In this document: one piece after another, positions 9,631-17,613 of the stretch
Layout of the letters: each line of letters opens with the position of its first letter
Position numbering within the stretch: the first letter of the stretch is position 1
Source of the DNA: Paucidesulfovibrio gracilis DSM 16080
Lineage (GTDB): Bacteria; Desulfobacterota; Desulfovibrionia; Desulfovibrionales; Desulfovibrionaceae
Assembly (NCBI RefSeq): GCF_900167125.1
Contig: NZ_FUYC01000013.1
Location: 1 to 63,780, forward strand
DNA: 63,780 bases
Direction: 5' to 3'
Made by a program: the position numbers and the translations under genes
Notes under the pieces: model-generated
Database searches by the model: none
Told to the model about the DNA's origin: nothing
The model's input: the letters and a program-made list of their open reading frames with translations, nothing else

Positions 9631-9972
9631 ATGCCCGATACCAACCGCCACACCGCGCGTCTGCGCCTCTGCGACGCTTGTTGCGACAAGGCCGGCATCC
9701 TTAAGGAAATGGTCAAAACCGGGGGGTGCACCTGCGATGTCTGCGGTTTCGCGTGCAAATGCTGCGGCTCCGATCCCGAAGCCCGAGGCAAGCAATACAT
9801 CAACAATATTGCGGTTCACGTCATACCACAAAGCGCCTGGGCGGTGCTGCAGGAACGCAACCAGCGCAGTTTGCAGCCAATGGACTGGCAACGCCTCTTT
9901 GCTGAAGGGCGTTCCCATTCGCAGGAAGCCCACGAGCTGGATGGGACCAACAAGAAGAATAGCATGCGATAG
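9631..9972 (+). CDS. Small cysteine-rich protein of unknown function
   Basis: ATG 9631 gives 113 residues; an in-frame GTG at 9625 is nearer to the GGAG at 9610-9613, so the start is uncertain. Third codon positions are strongly G/C, as in neighbouring real genes. The N-terminal half holds eight Cys in LCDACC, CTCDVC and CKCCG, which could bind one or two zinc ions or an iron-sulphur cluster. The C-terminal half is polar, with WAVLQERNQRS and DWQRLFAEG. No family is recognised. It is transcribed away from the CULT gene. Confidence 0.55.
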   Translation: MPDTNRHTARLRLCDACCDKAGILKEMVKTGGCTCDVCGFACKCCGSDPEARGKQYINNIAVHVIPQSAWAVLQERNQRSLQPMDWQRLFAEGRSHSQEAHELDGTNKKNSMR

Positions 9973-10161
9973 AATATGCGGACAGGCCGAACAACGCGCT
10001 CTTTTTGCCTGGCACGCCCTGCAATGGGGGAACCGCACCCTTGCCCCCTCGCACCACGCAAAGCATCCCACGGGGAATGAACCGCGCTGATCCCCGCTGG
10101 CCATCCACAGGCGTTTGGCCCGCCGCGCCAGCCTCAGGGAGCCGGGAATAGTTCCAACAGG
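9973..10161. other. Intergenic region between convergent genes
   Basis: This 189-base stretch separates the Cys-rich gene from the end of nadE. It is GC-rich, with short runs such as GCAATGGGGGAACCGC and CTTGCCCCC, but no gene and no clear terminator are visible. Confidence 0.35.
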
Positions 10162-11826
10162 CTACAATGGATTCTTGCAGGCAACAGGCATGCGCCAGCC
10201 CGAGCCAAACGAACGGGCCTGGATCTTCACGCCGGGGACGGCCTGGTGCCGCTTGAATTCCGCCTTTTTGACCATGTCCAGCACTTGATTCACGATTTCT
10301 GCGTCAAAGCCCTGGCTGACGATCTCCTGCCGGGCGAGCCGTTCCTCAATGTGCAGATGCAGGATGGCATCCAGGGTGGTGTAATCCGGCAGGGAATCCT
10401 GATCGGACTGGTCCGGGCGCAGTTCCGCGGTGGGAGCCTTTTCCAGAATCGGCTGTGGAATGGGTTCGCTGAACTCGCGGTTCATCCAGGAAGCGAGGCG
10501 ATACACCGCGGTTTTCGGCAAATCCGCTATGGGGGCGAACCCTCCGGCCATGTCTCCGTACATGGTGCAGTATCCCACGGACAGCTCGCTCTTATTGCCC
10601 GTGGCCAGCACCATGGAGCCGGTTTTGTTGGAAATGGCCATCAACAGATTTCCCCGAAGCCGGGCCTGGATATTTTCCTCGGTCACGTCGGGTTCATACC
10701 CGGTGAACGGCTTTTCCAGCGTGGTCTGCATGCAGTCCATGAGGTTGTCGATGGGCAGGGTGTAGGTGCGGATGCCCAGCCGCTTGGCCAGCTCCAAGGA
10801 ATCGTCAATACTGCCCTGGCTGGAATGGGGGGAAGGCATGAGCACGCCCATGACATTGCCGCGTCCCAGGGCGTGTACCGCAAGGGCGGCGGTCAGGGCC
10901 GAGTCCACTCCGCCGGAAAGCCCGATCACGGCGCGGCTGAACCCGCTTTTGATCAGGTAATCGCGCAATCCCGCCACAAGGGCGCGATAGGTTTCGGATT
11001 CCGGGCAAAAATCGTCCGAGTCGAGACGGCCTTCCCGGTTGCCGAGATCCACAACCATGGTTTCCTCGTTGAATCCACTGGCCCGGGCAAACAGTTCCCC
11101 TTTCTTGTCCAGGGCCATGCTGCGGCCGTCAAAGACCAGATCGTCGTTGCCGCCGACCTGGTTCACGTAGACCATGGGGAAGTGGTGCTTCTTCGCCACC
11201 GCGCCGAGCATGGCCTCGCGCATCTGCTGCTTGCCCACGCTGAAAGGCGAAGCCGCCATGTTGATGACCACGTCGAGCGGTTCCTTGCTGATGCGTTCCA
11301 CCGGATCGTTGTGATAGGTGCGGATGGCGTGAAAGTCCTTGTCGTTCCAGGCGTCCTCGCAGATGGTCACGCCAATGCGCTTATCCATAAACCGGAAGGT
11401 GTTGCGCGGGTGCGCCCCGCCGCTACACGACTCCGCACTCTCAAAGTACCGCGCCTCGTCGAACACGTCGTAGGTGGGCAGCAGGGTCTTGCGGAACGTG
11501 CGCACGATCTCGCCTTCCATAAGCAGATAGGCGGAATTGAACATGGGCTTGCCCACGCCGGAAAGGTTGGCCTCGGGCGCGCCCACGATCACAGGCACGG
11601 CGTCTTCCAAGGCAATGGCAAGGTTGAGCATCACGCGCTGGGCGCGGCGGATGACCTCGGGATAGAGCAGCAGATCACGCGGGGGGTACCCCAGCAGGGC
11701 CATCTCCGGGGTCACGCACAATTGCGCGCCCGAGGACTGAGCCTGCTCCACGGCCAGCTGAATACGCTGGGCGTTGCCTTCCAGGTCGCCCACCACGGGG
11801 TTGAGCTGCAACAAACCTATTTTCAT
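10162..11826 (-). CDS. nadE: Glutamine-dependent NAD+ synthetase
   Basis: The 554-residue enzyme makes NAD+ from deamido-NAD+, ATP and glutamine in the cytosol. The N-terminal nitrilase-type glutaminase domain (about 1-260) shows the Glu in VTPEMALLGYPPRD and the Cys nucleophile in GVTICEDAW. The C-terminal synthetase domain has the ATP-pyrophosphatase P-loop GLSGGVDSALTAA, and further NAD-synthetase motifs such as GNKSELSVGYCTMYGDMAGG and PTAELRPDQSDQDSLPDY. ATG 11826 starts three bases after the stop of the upstream glycosyltransferase gene, so the two are translated from one message. The length is typical. Confidence 0.97.
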   Translation of the reverse strand: MKIGLLQLNPVVGDLEGNAQRIQLAVEQAQSSGAQLCVTPEMALLGYPPRDLLLYPEVIRRAQRVMLNLAIALEDAVPVIVGAPEANLSGVGKPMFNSAYLLMEGEIVRTFRKTLLPTYDVFDEARYFESAESCSGGAHPRNTFRFMDKRIGVTICEDAWNDKDFHAIRTYHNDPVERISKEPLDVVINMAASPFSVGKQQMREAMLGAVAKKHHFPMVYVNQVGGNDDLVFDGRSMALDKKGELFARASGFNEETMVVDLGNREGRLDSDDFCPESETYRALVAGLRDYLIKSGFSRAVIGLSGGVDSALTAALAVHALGRGNVMGVLMPSPHSSQGSIDDSLELAKRLGIRTYTLPIDNLMDCMQTTLEKPFTGYEPDVTEENIQARLRGNLLMAISNKTGSMVLATGNKSELSVGYCTMYGDMAGGFAPIADLPKTAVYRLASWMNREFSEPIPQPILEKAPTAELRPDQSDQDSLPDYTTLDAILHLHIEERLARQEIVSQGFDAEIVNQVLDMVKKAEFKRHQAVPGVKIQARSFGSGWRMPVACKNPL

Positions 11827-11829
11827 TGC

Positions 11830-12807
11830 TTAGTCGTCCTTTTGAGCGGGGTCGGATTCGTGCTGTACGATTTCGCGGATCACGTACGTTTTTCGGTTCA
11901 TGACCATGTCCAGGGTGTCGCCCAGGGCTTCGAGAATGAATCCCGTGGACATGGCCCCCATGGACGCGATGTAGAGCAGCACGGCACCGAGGAAAGGCGG
12001 CCGAGTGCCCATGTGAACGCCGTGGAAAAGTTTTTCATACAACAGCCAGAGCATGACCAGGGAAGCCACGGAAAACAGCAACAGGGCCACTCTGCCGAAC
12101 AAATACAGGGGACGTTGTTTGAAGGCGTTCTGAAACCAGAGCATGACGATGTCAAAGAGCACGTCCACGCTGCGGCCAATGCCGTAGTGACTCTTGCCAG
12201 CAAACCGGGGCGGGGCCGACGTGGGTACTTCCGTGACCGAACCGCCCATGCTGTGGATCAGCGCGGGAATGAGCCGGTGGTGTCCTTCCCGCAACTGCAG
12301 GGAACGGGCCAGTTCACCCTTGAGCACGGAAAGACCGCCCATGTCCCGCACGTCGCATCCGCTGCTGCGGCGCAAGAGCCAGTTGGCAATGCGGCTCGGC
12401 AAACGGCGGAGGATCAAATTTTCGCTGCGGTCCGTCCGCTGCCCGGAAACCAGATCCCACCCCTTGCGGATGGTCTCAATGAGCAGAGGAACTTCCTCTG
12501 GTTTGTGCTGCAGGTCGCCGTCCATGATGACGACGAACTCCCCCCGGCTCTGCTGGATGCCCGCATAGATGGCCGTGCACTGGCCCCTGTTGCGGGCCAG
12601 AAACACGCCCTTGAGGTTCGGGTCGGTCCGTGCCAGCTCCCGGATGATTGTTCCGGTCGCGTCCGTGGATCCGTCGTTAACCAGGATAATTTCATGACTT
12701 GCGCCCATTCCGGTAAGCGCGGCGCTGATGCGGGTATGGAATTCGCGGATGCACAGTTCCTCATTGTGCATGGGCGTGACGATGCTGACTTCGATATTCT
12801 TGCTCAT
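11830..12807 (-). CDS. FlmF/ArnC-like polyprenyl-phosphate glycosyltransferase (GT2)
   Basis: The 325-residue protein has a GT2 catalytic domain (about 5-235) with VSIVTPMHNEE, VNDGSTDATG and the DxD-type MDGDLQHKPEE, followed by two membrane helices (about 235-255 and 270-290) and a basic tail. This is the layout of ArnC, GtrB and FlmF, which load a sugar from a nucleotide donor onto undecaprenyl phosphate at the inner membrane. The gene upstream encodes a YdjC/NaxD-type deacetylase and an ArnT/FlmK-type transferase is 2 kb away, so the sugar may be N-acetylgalactosamine destined for lipid A. The exact sugar cannot be read from sequence. Confidence 0.88.
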   Translation of the reverse strand: MSKNIEVSIVTPMHNEELCIREFHTRISAALTGMGASHEIILVNDGSTDATGTIIRELARTDPNLKGVFLARNRGQCTAIYAGIQQSRGEFVVIMDGDLQHKPEEVPLLIETIRKGWDLVSGQRTDRSENLILRRLPSRIANWLLRRSSGCDVRDMGGLSVLKGELARSLQLREGHHRLIPALIHSMGGSVTEVPTSAPPRFAGKSHYGIGRSVDVLFDIVMLWFQNAFKQRPLYLFGRVALLLFSVASLVMLWLLYEKLFHGVHMGTRPPFLGAVLLYIASMGAMSTGFILEALGDTLDMVMNRKTYVIREIVQHESDPAQKDD

Positions 12808-12966
12808 GAATGGTCCGTGCCTGTTTTACTGAGGTTGTGATCCGGAAACCGCGGCAAAAAGGATTTTCGATCCGGCAGGAGCGTGCGCTCCCCGCGATGC
12901 CCCGGCCCATGCCCCGGCCGCCGGATCGGGGCGACACGCTGCAACAAGCCGATCATGGTCGGCGCG

Positions 12967-13803
12967 TCAGGTCTGGAGCTGTCCGTAGTGGACGAGCTGC
13001 GCCTGCATGGATTGCAGAACGTCGCTCCACCGCGGGTCGGCCAGACGGTCATATTCCACCCGCCATTGCTCGCCCACACGCAGGGCGCCGAAATCCGCCG
13101 GCAGAGGCGGATCGTTTTCCCGGGGCATCCCGGGGTGACAGACAATCTCCACCACACGGTCACTGCTGCCCGCCATATACGCTTTGAACGCTTCGGGCAA
13201 CAATTGATCCCCCTGGTCCGCGATTCCCCAGACGTGGTCGGGCCAGCGAACCTGCTCGGGACAACGTTGCCGCAGGGAGCAGACCTTGAGAAACTTGATA
13301 CGCAGCCCACCCTTGTCCATGCGCCATGCCCAGCCCCGCTCCCGCGGCCGCCGGACCCAGCCGATGCCGTGCCTGCGGGCCAGTCGCGTGGCCACGGTCA
13401 TCATGCCCGGCCAGGCGTGGATGTGCTTTTCGCTATCCAGGTGGGTCGGCCGCACGCCAAGATCCTGAATCCGGCTGATTTGCGCATCCCATTCCGCCTC
13501 CACCTCCCGGAGATCCACCTTCCTGGCCAGGTAGCGGGCAAGGAGCCTGCCATAGTCCCCCAGAAACAGCTTCTGGTCCGAAATGAGCGTGGAGACGCGC
13601 CCCGGCTCGGACACGGGCTTGCCGCGCAGCACATTGAGATGCACGCCAAGACCCACGCCGCCCAATTGGGATGCCGCTTCCAGATCCGGCCCATTGGCCA
13701 TGAGCGTGGAAGACGTAACTATCCCGCGTTCCGACAAATCCGCCACGGCCCGGCGTACCGCCGGGTGCAGCCCGAGATCGTCCACATTCACGATGACAAA
13801 CAT
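12967..13803 (-). CDS. YdjC/ChbG-family (NaxD-like) carbohydrate deacetylase
   Basis: ATG 13803 begins MFVIVNVDDLGLHP, the normal family start; AGGA lies about nine bases upstream and a second ATG is at 13812. The 278-residue protein has the metal and catalytic residues of the family: VNVDDLG near the N-terminus, GVHLN, HLDSEKHIHAWPG and EIVCHPG. Relatives remove N-acetyl groups: ChbG from chitooligosaccharides, HpnK in hopanoid loci and Francisella NaxD from undecaprenyl-phosphate GalNAc. The pairing with an FlmF-like gene (159 bp downstream) favours the NaxD-type role. It is transcribed divergently from the MarR-type regulator. Confidence 0.85.
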   Translation of the reverse strand: MFVIVNVDDLGLHPAVRRAVADLSERGIVTSSTLMANGPDLEAASQLGGVGLGVHLNVLRGKPVSEPGRVSTLISDQKLFLGDYGRLLARYLARKVDLREVEAEWDAQISRIQDLGVRPTHLDSEKHIHAWPGMMTVATRLARRHGIGWVRRPRERGWAWRMDKGGLRIKFLKVCSLRQRCPEQVRWPDHVWGIADQGDQLLPEAFKAYMAGSSDRVVEIVCHPGMPRENDPPLPADFGALRVGEQWRVEYDRLADPRWSDVLQSMQAQLVHYGQLQT

Positions 13804-13862
13804 GCGGCGCATCCTAGACGTTCCCCGACATGGCGTAAAGCGCCATATGCCCGGGGCGCTCA

Positions 13863-13892
13863 TTGACAGACATGCATGGACCCGGATATGAA
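13863..13892 (+). promoter_or_regulatory. Sigma-70-like promoter of the MarR-type gene
   Basis: A perfect -35 TTGACA (13863-13868) is followed after 18 bases by TATGAA (13887-13892). Transcription would begin near 13899, downstream of the ATGs at 13876 and 13888. This supports the later start at 13933 for the regulator. Confidence 0.55.
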
Positions 13893-13932
13893 TATTCTCG
13901 ACTATAGAAATCTCCAGCGAGCGAGGTTGCGC

Positions 13933-14835
13933 ATGTCGTCGAGCTACGAAGAGTCTCCCTGTGTCCTGGCTGGCACCCTGGCCCGGCTCTATACCCAGGC
14001 TCTGCAGGCACGACTCCTGCCCCACCGGGCAAGCGCCGCGCAATACCCCGTGCTGGAACGCCTCTGGCTGCGCGACGGCCAGACCCAAAGCGAGCTGTGC
14101 CGCAGTTTGAACGTGGAGCAGCCCACCCTGGCCAACACCCTGAACCGTATGGTTCGCGATCAACTTGTCCGCAAGGTCAAGGACAGCAACGACCGGCGCC
14201 AGATCATCATCCGGCTGACCAAACGCGGACGCGAATTGCGCGACGTACTCTCCGGCAGTGTGGCCGAAGTGGGCGACGCCGCCATCGTGGGACTGGATGC
14301 CTCACAGCTTCAGATCTTTCAGGATGTGACGCGACAGATCATCGCCAATCTGCGGTCCGATCTGGAGCAACCACCCATCATGCTGGACGATTCCCTGGTG
14401 CTGGACGGGTCCGGCTCCTCGGCTACGCAATCCCCCGGCACCCCGGACACGGCATCGGCTCCGGACTCCCCGGCCGGACTGGCCGCGGCCGGAAACGCCG
14501 CAGTGCAGGCGGCCCAGACCCTGGGCAAGGTCAATAAAACCCCGGTTCCGGAACCTGCCCCCGCGCCCTCCTCCTCTGCGCCATCCAATGCGGAGAACAG
14601 TGTTTCCGATCCGGCTCTGGAGGCTTCCTCCGCCCCCACCACGCCGGAGCAGGAGGCTCCTGCCGTGAAATCTGACGCCCCCCCTTGGGCATCCGACCCC
14701 GCAGCCTTGGAGAACGATGCGTCGGATCCGGAAAACGCGTCACACCAGGGCGTTGCAGAGGACGTGAAGGACGAGGGCGTGAAGGACGAGGACGATGTCC
14801 TGGTTCTGGACGATCAGTTCGCACTCAAGGATTGA
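13933..14835 (+). CDS. MarR-family regulator with long disordered acidic tail
   Basis: ATG 13933 is preferred because GAGG lies six bases upstream and the likely promoter overlaps the earlier ATGs at 13876 and 13888. Residues 1-140 form a MarR winged-helix domain (SELCRSLNVEQPTLANTLNRM recognition region, wing DSNDRRQIIIRLT). The remaining ~160 residues are rich in Pro, Ala, Ser, Asp and Glu with no fold visible, and are framed by similar motifs, DDSLVLD (152-158) and DDVLVLDD (287-294). Typical MarR proteins stop near residue 150. The gene sits between the deacetylase/glycosyltransferase operon (divergent) and the ArnT-like gene (downstream), so it may control lipid A modification. Confidence 0.85.
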   Translation: MSSSYEESPCVLAGTLARLYTQALQARLLPHRASAAQYPVLERLWLRDGQTQSELCRSLNVEQPTLANTLNRMVRDQLVRKVKDSNDRRQIIIRLTKRGRELRDVLSGSVAEVGDAAIVGLDASQLQIFQDVTRQIIANLRSDLEQPPIMLDDSLVLDGSGSSATQSPGTPDTASAPDSPAGLAAAGNAAVQAAQTLGKVNKTPVPEPAPAPSSSAPSNAENSVSDPALEASSAPTTPEQEAPAVKSDAPPWASDPAALENDASDPENASHQGVAEDVKDEGVKDEDDVLVLDDQFALKD

Positions 14836-15009
14836 CCCGTTTCTCCATAGCACGCATTCTTTTCATTTTTCCCCGCCCTCCCTGCCCGGCAACGCCCTCG
14901 CCCTTGCCCGGACTTGCTTTCCCCCGACGGAGAAGCTACTTGAGCACCAATCCGGGCCGCATGGTCCGAAACGTCCAGCTCCAATCCCAGGCACCGGGAG
15001 ATTATCCGT

Positions 15010-16608
15010 ATGCGCAGCATGTTTCCGGCTTTTGATAAGCGCCCGCATCTTTGGGCCGCCGCGATTATTCTCACTACCTTCTTGATTCGCGTGGTCTACG
15101 TGGCCACGGGCCAGATCACCCTTGTCCAGGACGAAGCCCAGTATTGGGACTGGACCCGGCACTTGCAGCTGACCTACTACAGCAAAGGTCCGCTCATCGC
15201 CTGGATCATCCACGTCTGGACCAGTGTGTTCGGCGATACGGAACTGGGTGTGCGCTTCGGTTCCATTTTCGGCTCCCTGCTCACGCAGACGGTGCTCTAT
15301 CTCGGTGTGGCAAAGCTCTGGAACAAACCGCGAGTCGCTTTGTGGTCACTGCTGATCTTTAATACCACCGCCATCTTCGCGGGTCTGAGCATCCTGATGA
15401 CCACGGACAACCCGTTCATGCTCACTTGGACCTGCTGCCTTTTTCTGCTGTATCTCGGCTCGCGGTCCCAAGCGGATGGGCGCGCCCCGGTCTGGCCCTT
15501 TGTCCTTCTGAGTCTTTGTTTCGGCATCGGCATTCTCGCCAAGTACACCATGCTCGGGTTCATCGGGCTTTCCGGCATGTTCTGGCTGGCCCTGCTGTAT
15601 CAACGGGCCTGCCCCAAAGGTTTTTTCACTCGACTGGCCGCTTCCCTGCTGGTGGGGCTGTTCCTCGGCTTTTTGCCCACGCTGATCTGGAACATTCAGC
15701 ATGACTTTGTGGGTTACAAGCACGTGCTGCACTTGATCGGCGCTTCCGGCAAAAAGGCCCAGGCTTTTTTCCATCTCAAGCGGGTTCCGGAGCACCTTTC
15801 CGCCCAGATCGGGCTGGCCTTGCCCTGGTGGCTGGTCTTTATGTTCCTTGGTGCCTGGCGCGCCGGCCGCACGGCCCTTGAACGCCGCCCCACCACGGAC
15901 ATGGACCGCATCGAAGAACGCCGCCGCAGCGCCCTGTTGTTTCTCTTTTTCGTCCCGGTCTGGCTGTTCTTTTTTCTCTGGAGCTTTCACGCCAAGATCA
16001 TGCCGAACTGGACCACGGTGAGCTATGTGGCCGGGTGCATTCTTGCCGCGCAGGCCATGGACCGGCTCTTCCAACGCGGCAGCGGCTTTGCCTGGAAAAT
16101 CCGCAAGCTCTGGCCCGCCCTTGCCGTGGCCATTTTTCTGCTCATGCACACGGCCCAGCTTTTGCCTCTGCCTTTTTCCATGGACCCGACCCGGCGCGTC
16201 AAAGGCTGGCGGGAACTCGGAGAGGTCATTGAGGAGCACCGCCTCCACGGGTTTGATGACCCGGAGCGCGTGTTCATCATGAGCAACCTCTACGACATGA
16301 CCGCGGCCCTCGCCTTTTATGTCCCCGGACAGCCCCGCACGTACTGTGCCTGGGTGGATTCCCGGCGCATGAATCAATACGACCTTTGGCCTGGGCCGGA
16401 TGCGGACAAAGTGGGCTGGGACGCGATTTACGTCAAAAAACGGCTGAAAAACGGCGTGGTCAAGGATCTTCAGGCCATGTTCGATTCGGTCAGTGAGCCG
16501 ATTCATGTGCAGACCATGTACAACGGCGTCCCCTCCCGCACGTTCACCTTGTTTCTTTGCAAGGGGTACAACGGCTTTTGGCCGAAACGCCACAACAATA
16601 AATTTTAA
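15010..16608 (+). CDS. ArnT/FlmK-like membrane glycosyltransferase (GT39/GT83 type)
   Basis: The 532-residue protein has about ten to twelve hydrophobic segments. After the first helix comes the periplasmic loop with QDEAQYWDW and YYSKGPLIAW, where acidic residues bind metal and the polyprenyl-phosphate sugar in ArnT and PMT enzymes. A soluble C-terminal region of about 150 residues follows the last helix. The enzyme is expected to move an aminosugar from undecaprenyl phosphate to lipid A or another acceptor on the periplasmic face. The start has GGGAG nine bases upstream. A strong terminator follows. The FlmF-like and NaxD-like genes nearby would supply its donor. Confidence 0.87.
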   Translation: MRSMFPAFDKRPHLWAAAIILTTFLIRVVYVATGQITLVQDEAQYWDWTRHLQLTYYSKGPLIAWIIHVWTSVFGDTELGVRFGSIFGSLLTQTVLYLGVAKLWNKPRVALWSLLIFNTTAIFAGLSILMTTDNPFMLTWTCCLFLLYLGSRSQADGRAPVWPFVLLSLCFGIGILAKYTMLGFIGLSGMFWLALLYQRACPKGFFTRLAASLLVGLFLGFLPTLIWNIQHDFVGYKHVLHLIGASGKKAQAFFHLKRVPEHLSAQIGLALPWWLVFMFLGAWRAGRTALERRPTTDMDRIEERRRSALLFLFFVPVWLFFFLWSFHAKIMPNWTTVSYVAGCILAAQAMDRLFQRGSGFAWKIRKLWPALAVAIFLLMHTAQLLPLPFSMDPTRRVKGWRELGEVIEEHRLHGFDDPERVFIMSNLYDMTAALAFYVPGQPRTYCAWVDSRRMNQYDLWPGPDADKVGWDAIYVKKRLKNGVVKDLQAMFDSVSEPIHVQTMYNGVPSRTFTLFLCKGYNGFWPKRHNNKF

Positions 16609-16632
16609 TTCAATCCCCAATATGCACGCATT

Positions 16633-16661
16633 GACCCCGCAACCCTGCGGGGTCTTTTTTT
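16633..16661 (+). terminator. Rho-independent terminator
   Basis: A 9-bp stem (GACCCCGCA with TGCGGGGTC) and a short loop are followed by seven T. It ends the ArnT-like transcript 24 bp after the stop codon. Confidence 0.92.
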
Positions 16662-16684
16662 ATCCGCCTTTCTAGACTTTTTTA

Positions 16685-16727
16685 TGACAACGTATGACAG
16701 CTTTGACATTCTATGACGAACTATGAC
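16685..16727 (+). repeat. Five helically phased TGAC direct repeats
   Basis: TGAC occurs at 16685, 16695, 16704, 16714 and 16724, four of them preceded by A or T in the form (T)ATGAC. Spacings of 10, 9, 10 and 10 place each copy on the same face of the helix. The array lies just upstream of the small HTH gene and includes a TTGACA that could serve as a -35 element. It is a candidate operator for an oligomeric regulator, perhaps the HTH protein itself. Confidence 0.65.
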
Positions 16728-16767
16728 AAATGAAGTACAACCATTGCCAGTATGGGATATGCGAGAC

Positions 16768-17019
16768 ATGAGCGACACGTCGAAACAACCGCGACTGCTT
16801 ACCGTGCGCGAAGTAGCGGATACGCTCCGCGTGCATCGACGCACGGCCTACCGGTTGATCACCCGTGGAGACATCAAAGCCATTAAAATCGGAACGCAAT
16901 GGCGTGTGTTGGAGGAGGCGCTGCTGGATTTCATTGCTTCGGGCTGGAAGGACGCCGCTCATCGGCCCAAGCCGGAAAAGGGACCGCGCCAGCTGCGGTT
17001 GCCTTTGGATGAGGAGTAA
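16768..17019 (+). CDS. Small HTH (excisionase-type) DNA-binding protein
   Basis: ATG 16768 is preferred over ATG 16723, which lies inside the TGAC repeat array and lacks a ribosome site. The 83-residue protein is a MerR-like HTH_17/excisionase domain: LTVREVADTLRVHRRTAYRLI followed by the wing IKAIKIGTQWRV (motif split here for clarity), then a basic tail ending in RLPLDEE. No integrase or attachment site is visible, so a regulatory role is more likely than excision. The next gene starts five bases after the stop. Confidence 0.75.
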   Translation: MSDTSKQPRLLTVREVADTLRVHRRTAYRLITRGDIKAIKIGTQWRVLEEALLDFIASGWKDAAHRPKPEKGPRQLRLPLDEE

Positions 17020-17024
17020 AGACC

Positions 17025-17426
17025 ATGACGGACAAACCCCAAGACTCGGTGCGTCGTTTTGTGGACGGCCTGCATCTGCGCAATGACTATGGCAAACCCA
17101 TACCCGTCAGCGGTGAGATTATTGCCGAAAACATGCACTTCAACGACATTTCCGGCAAGCTGACCGTGGAAAAGGTTTACCGTGTGAACGGGGAAACCAT
17201 CGCCTACAGCGCGATCTCCGCCAAAGAAGACCAAAAGGACCGTCGCGCCTACCTCATTGAACAGACCGATGACCACTACCGCGTTTCCAATGGGAGCGCC
17301 TCGCTGGACCTTGATCCCAACGACCTCATCCACCTGCTCTCCCTGGCATTGGCGGAAGACCAGGCCCACGCCTTCACCGATGCCGACATGGACCACATCC
17401 AACGCCGCCTGGCCGCCAACGCCTGA
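17025..17426 (+). CDS. Conserved-looking small protein of unknown function
   Basis: ATG 17025 has GAGGAG eight bases upstream, inside the end of the HTH gene, so the two form an operon. The 133-residue protein is soluble and acidic, with alternating strand-like segments (KLTVEKVYRVNGETIAYSA, YLIEQTDDHYRVSN) and a helical C-terminus (LIHLLSLALAED, MDHIQRRLA). No family or catalytic motif is recognised. It could be a partner of the HTH protein. A terminator follows 17 bp after the stop. Confidence 0.75.
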   Translation: MTDKPQDSVRRFVDGLHLRNDYGKPIPVSGEIIAENMHFNDISGKLTVEKVYRVNGETIAYSAISAKEDQKDRRAYLIEQTDDHYRVSNGSASLDLDPNDLIHLLSLALAEDQAHAFTDADMDHIQRRLAANA

Positions 17427-17442
17427 TCTTCACATTTTGCCA

Positions 17443-17490
17443 CGGAAAAAGGCCAAAGCAACCTGTTGCGGTTCCTTTGGCCTTTTCCGG
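17443..17490 (+). terminator. Rho-independent terminator
   Basis: A long stem (GGAAAAAGGCCAAAG with CTTTGGCCTTTTCC) surrounds a loop of about 15 bases. The A-run and T-run in the arms could let it act in both directions, ending the HTH operon and lying downstream of the hybrid kinase gene. Confidence 0.8.
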
Positions 17491-17613
17491 TTCAAGGCAC
17501 GGTTCTAGCCGGCGTCACACTCCGGTCAACACCGCTTGATGGCGTCCATTCGTCATCTTCCCGCACTTTCCCGATCCGTTCAAACGGCACTTCACGGGCC
17601 AAGTCCCAACACA

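Noticed and set aside
10246-12840. 864-residue open frame on the plus strand
   Set aside because: It is the complement of nadE and the glycosyltransferase gene, which have clear motifs, ribosome sites and operon order. Long antisense frames are expected in GC-rich DNA.
16723-17019. Excisionase-like HTH gene as sign of an integrated element
   Set aside because: No integrase, attachment duplication or other phage-type genes adjoin it, and flanking genes are housekeeping or signalling genes.
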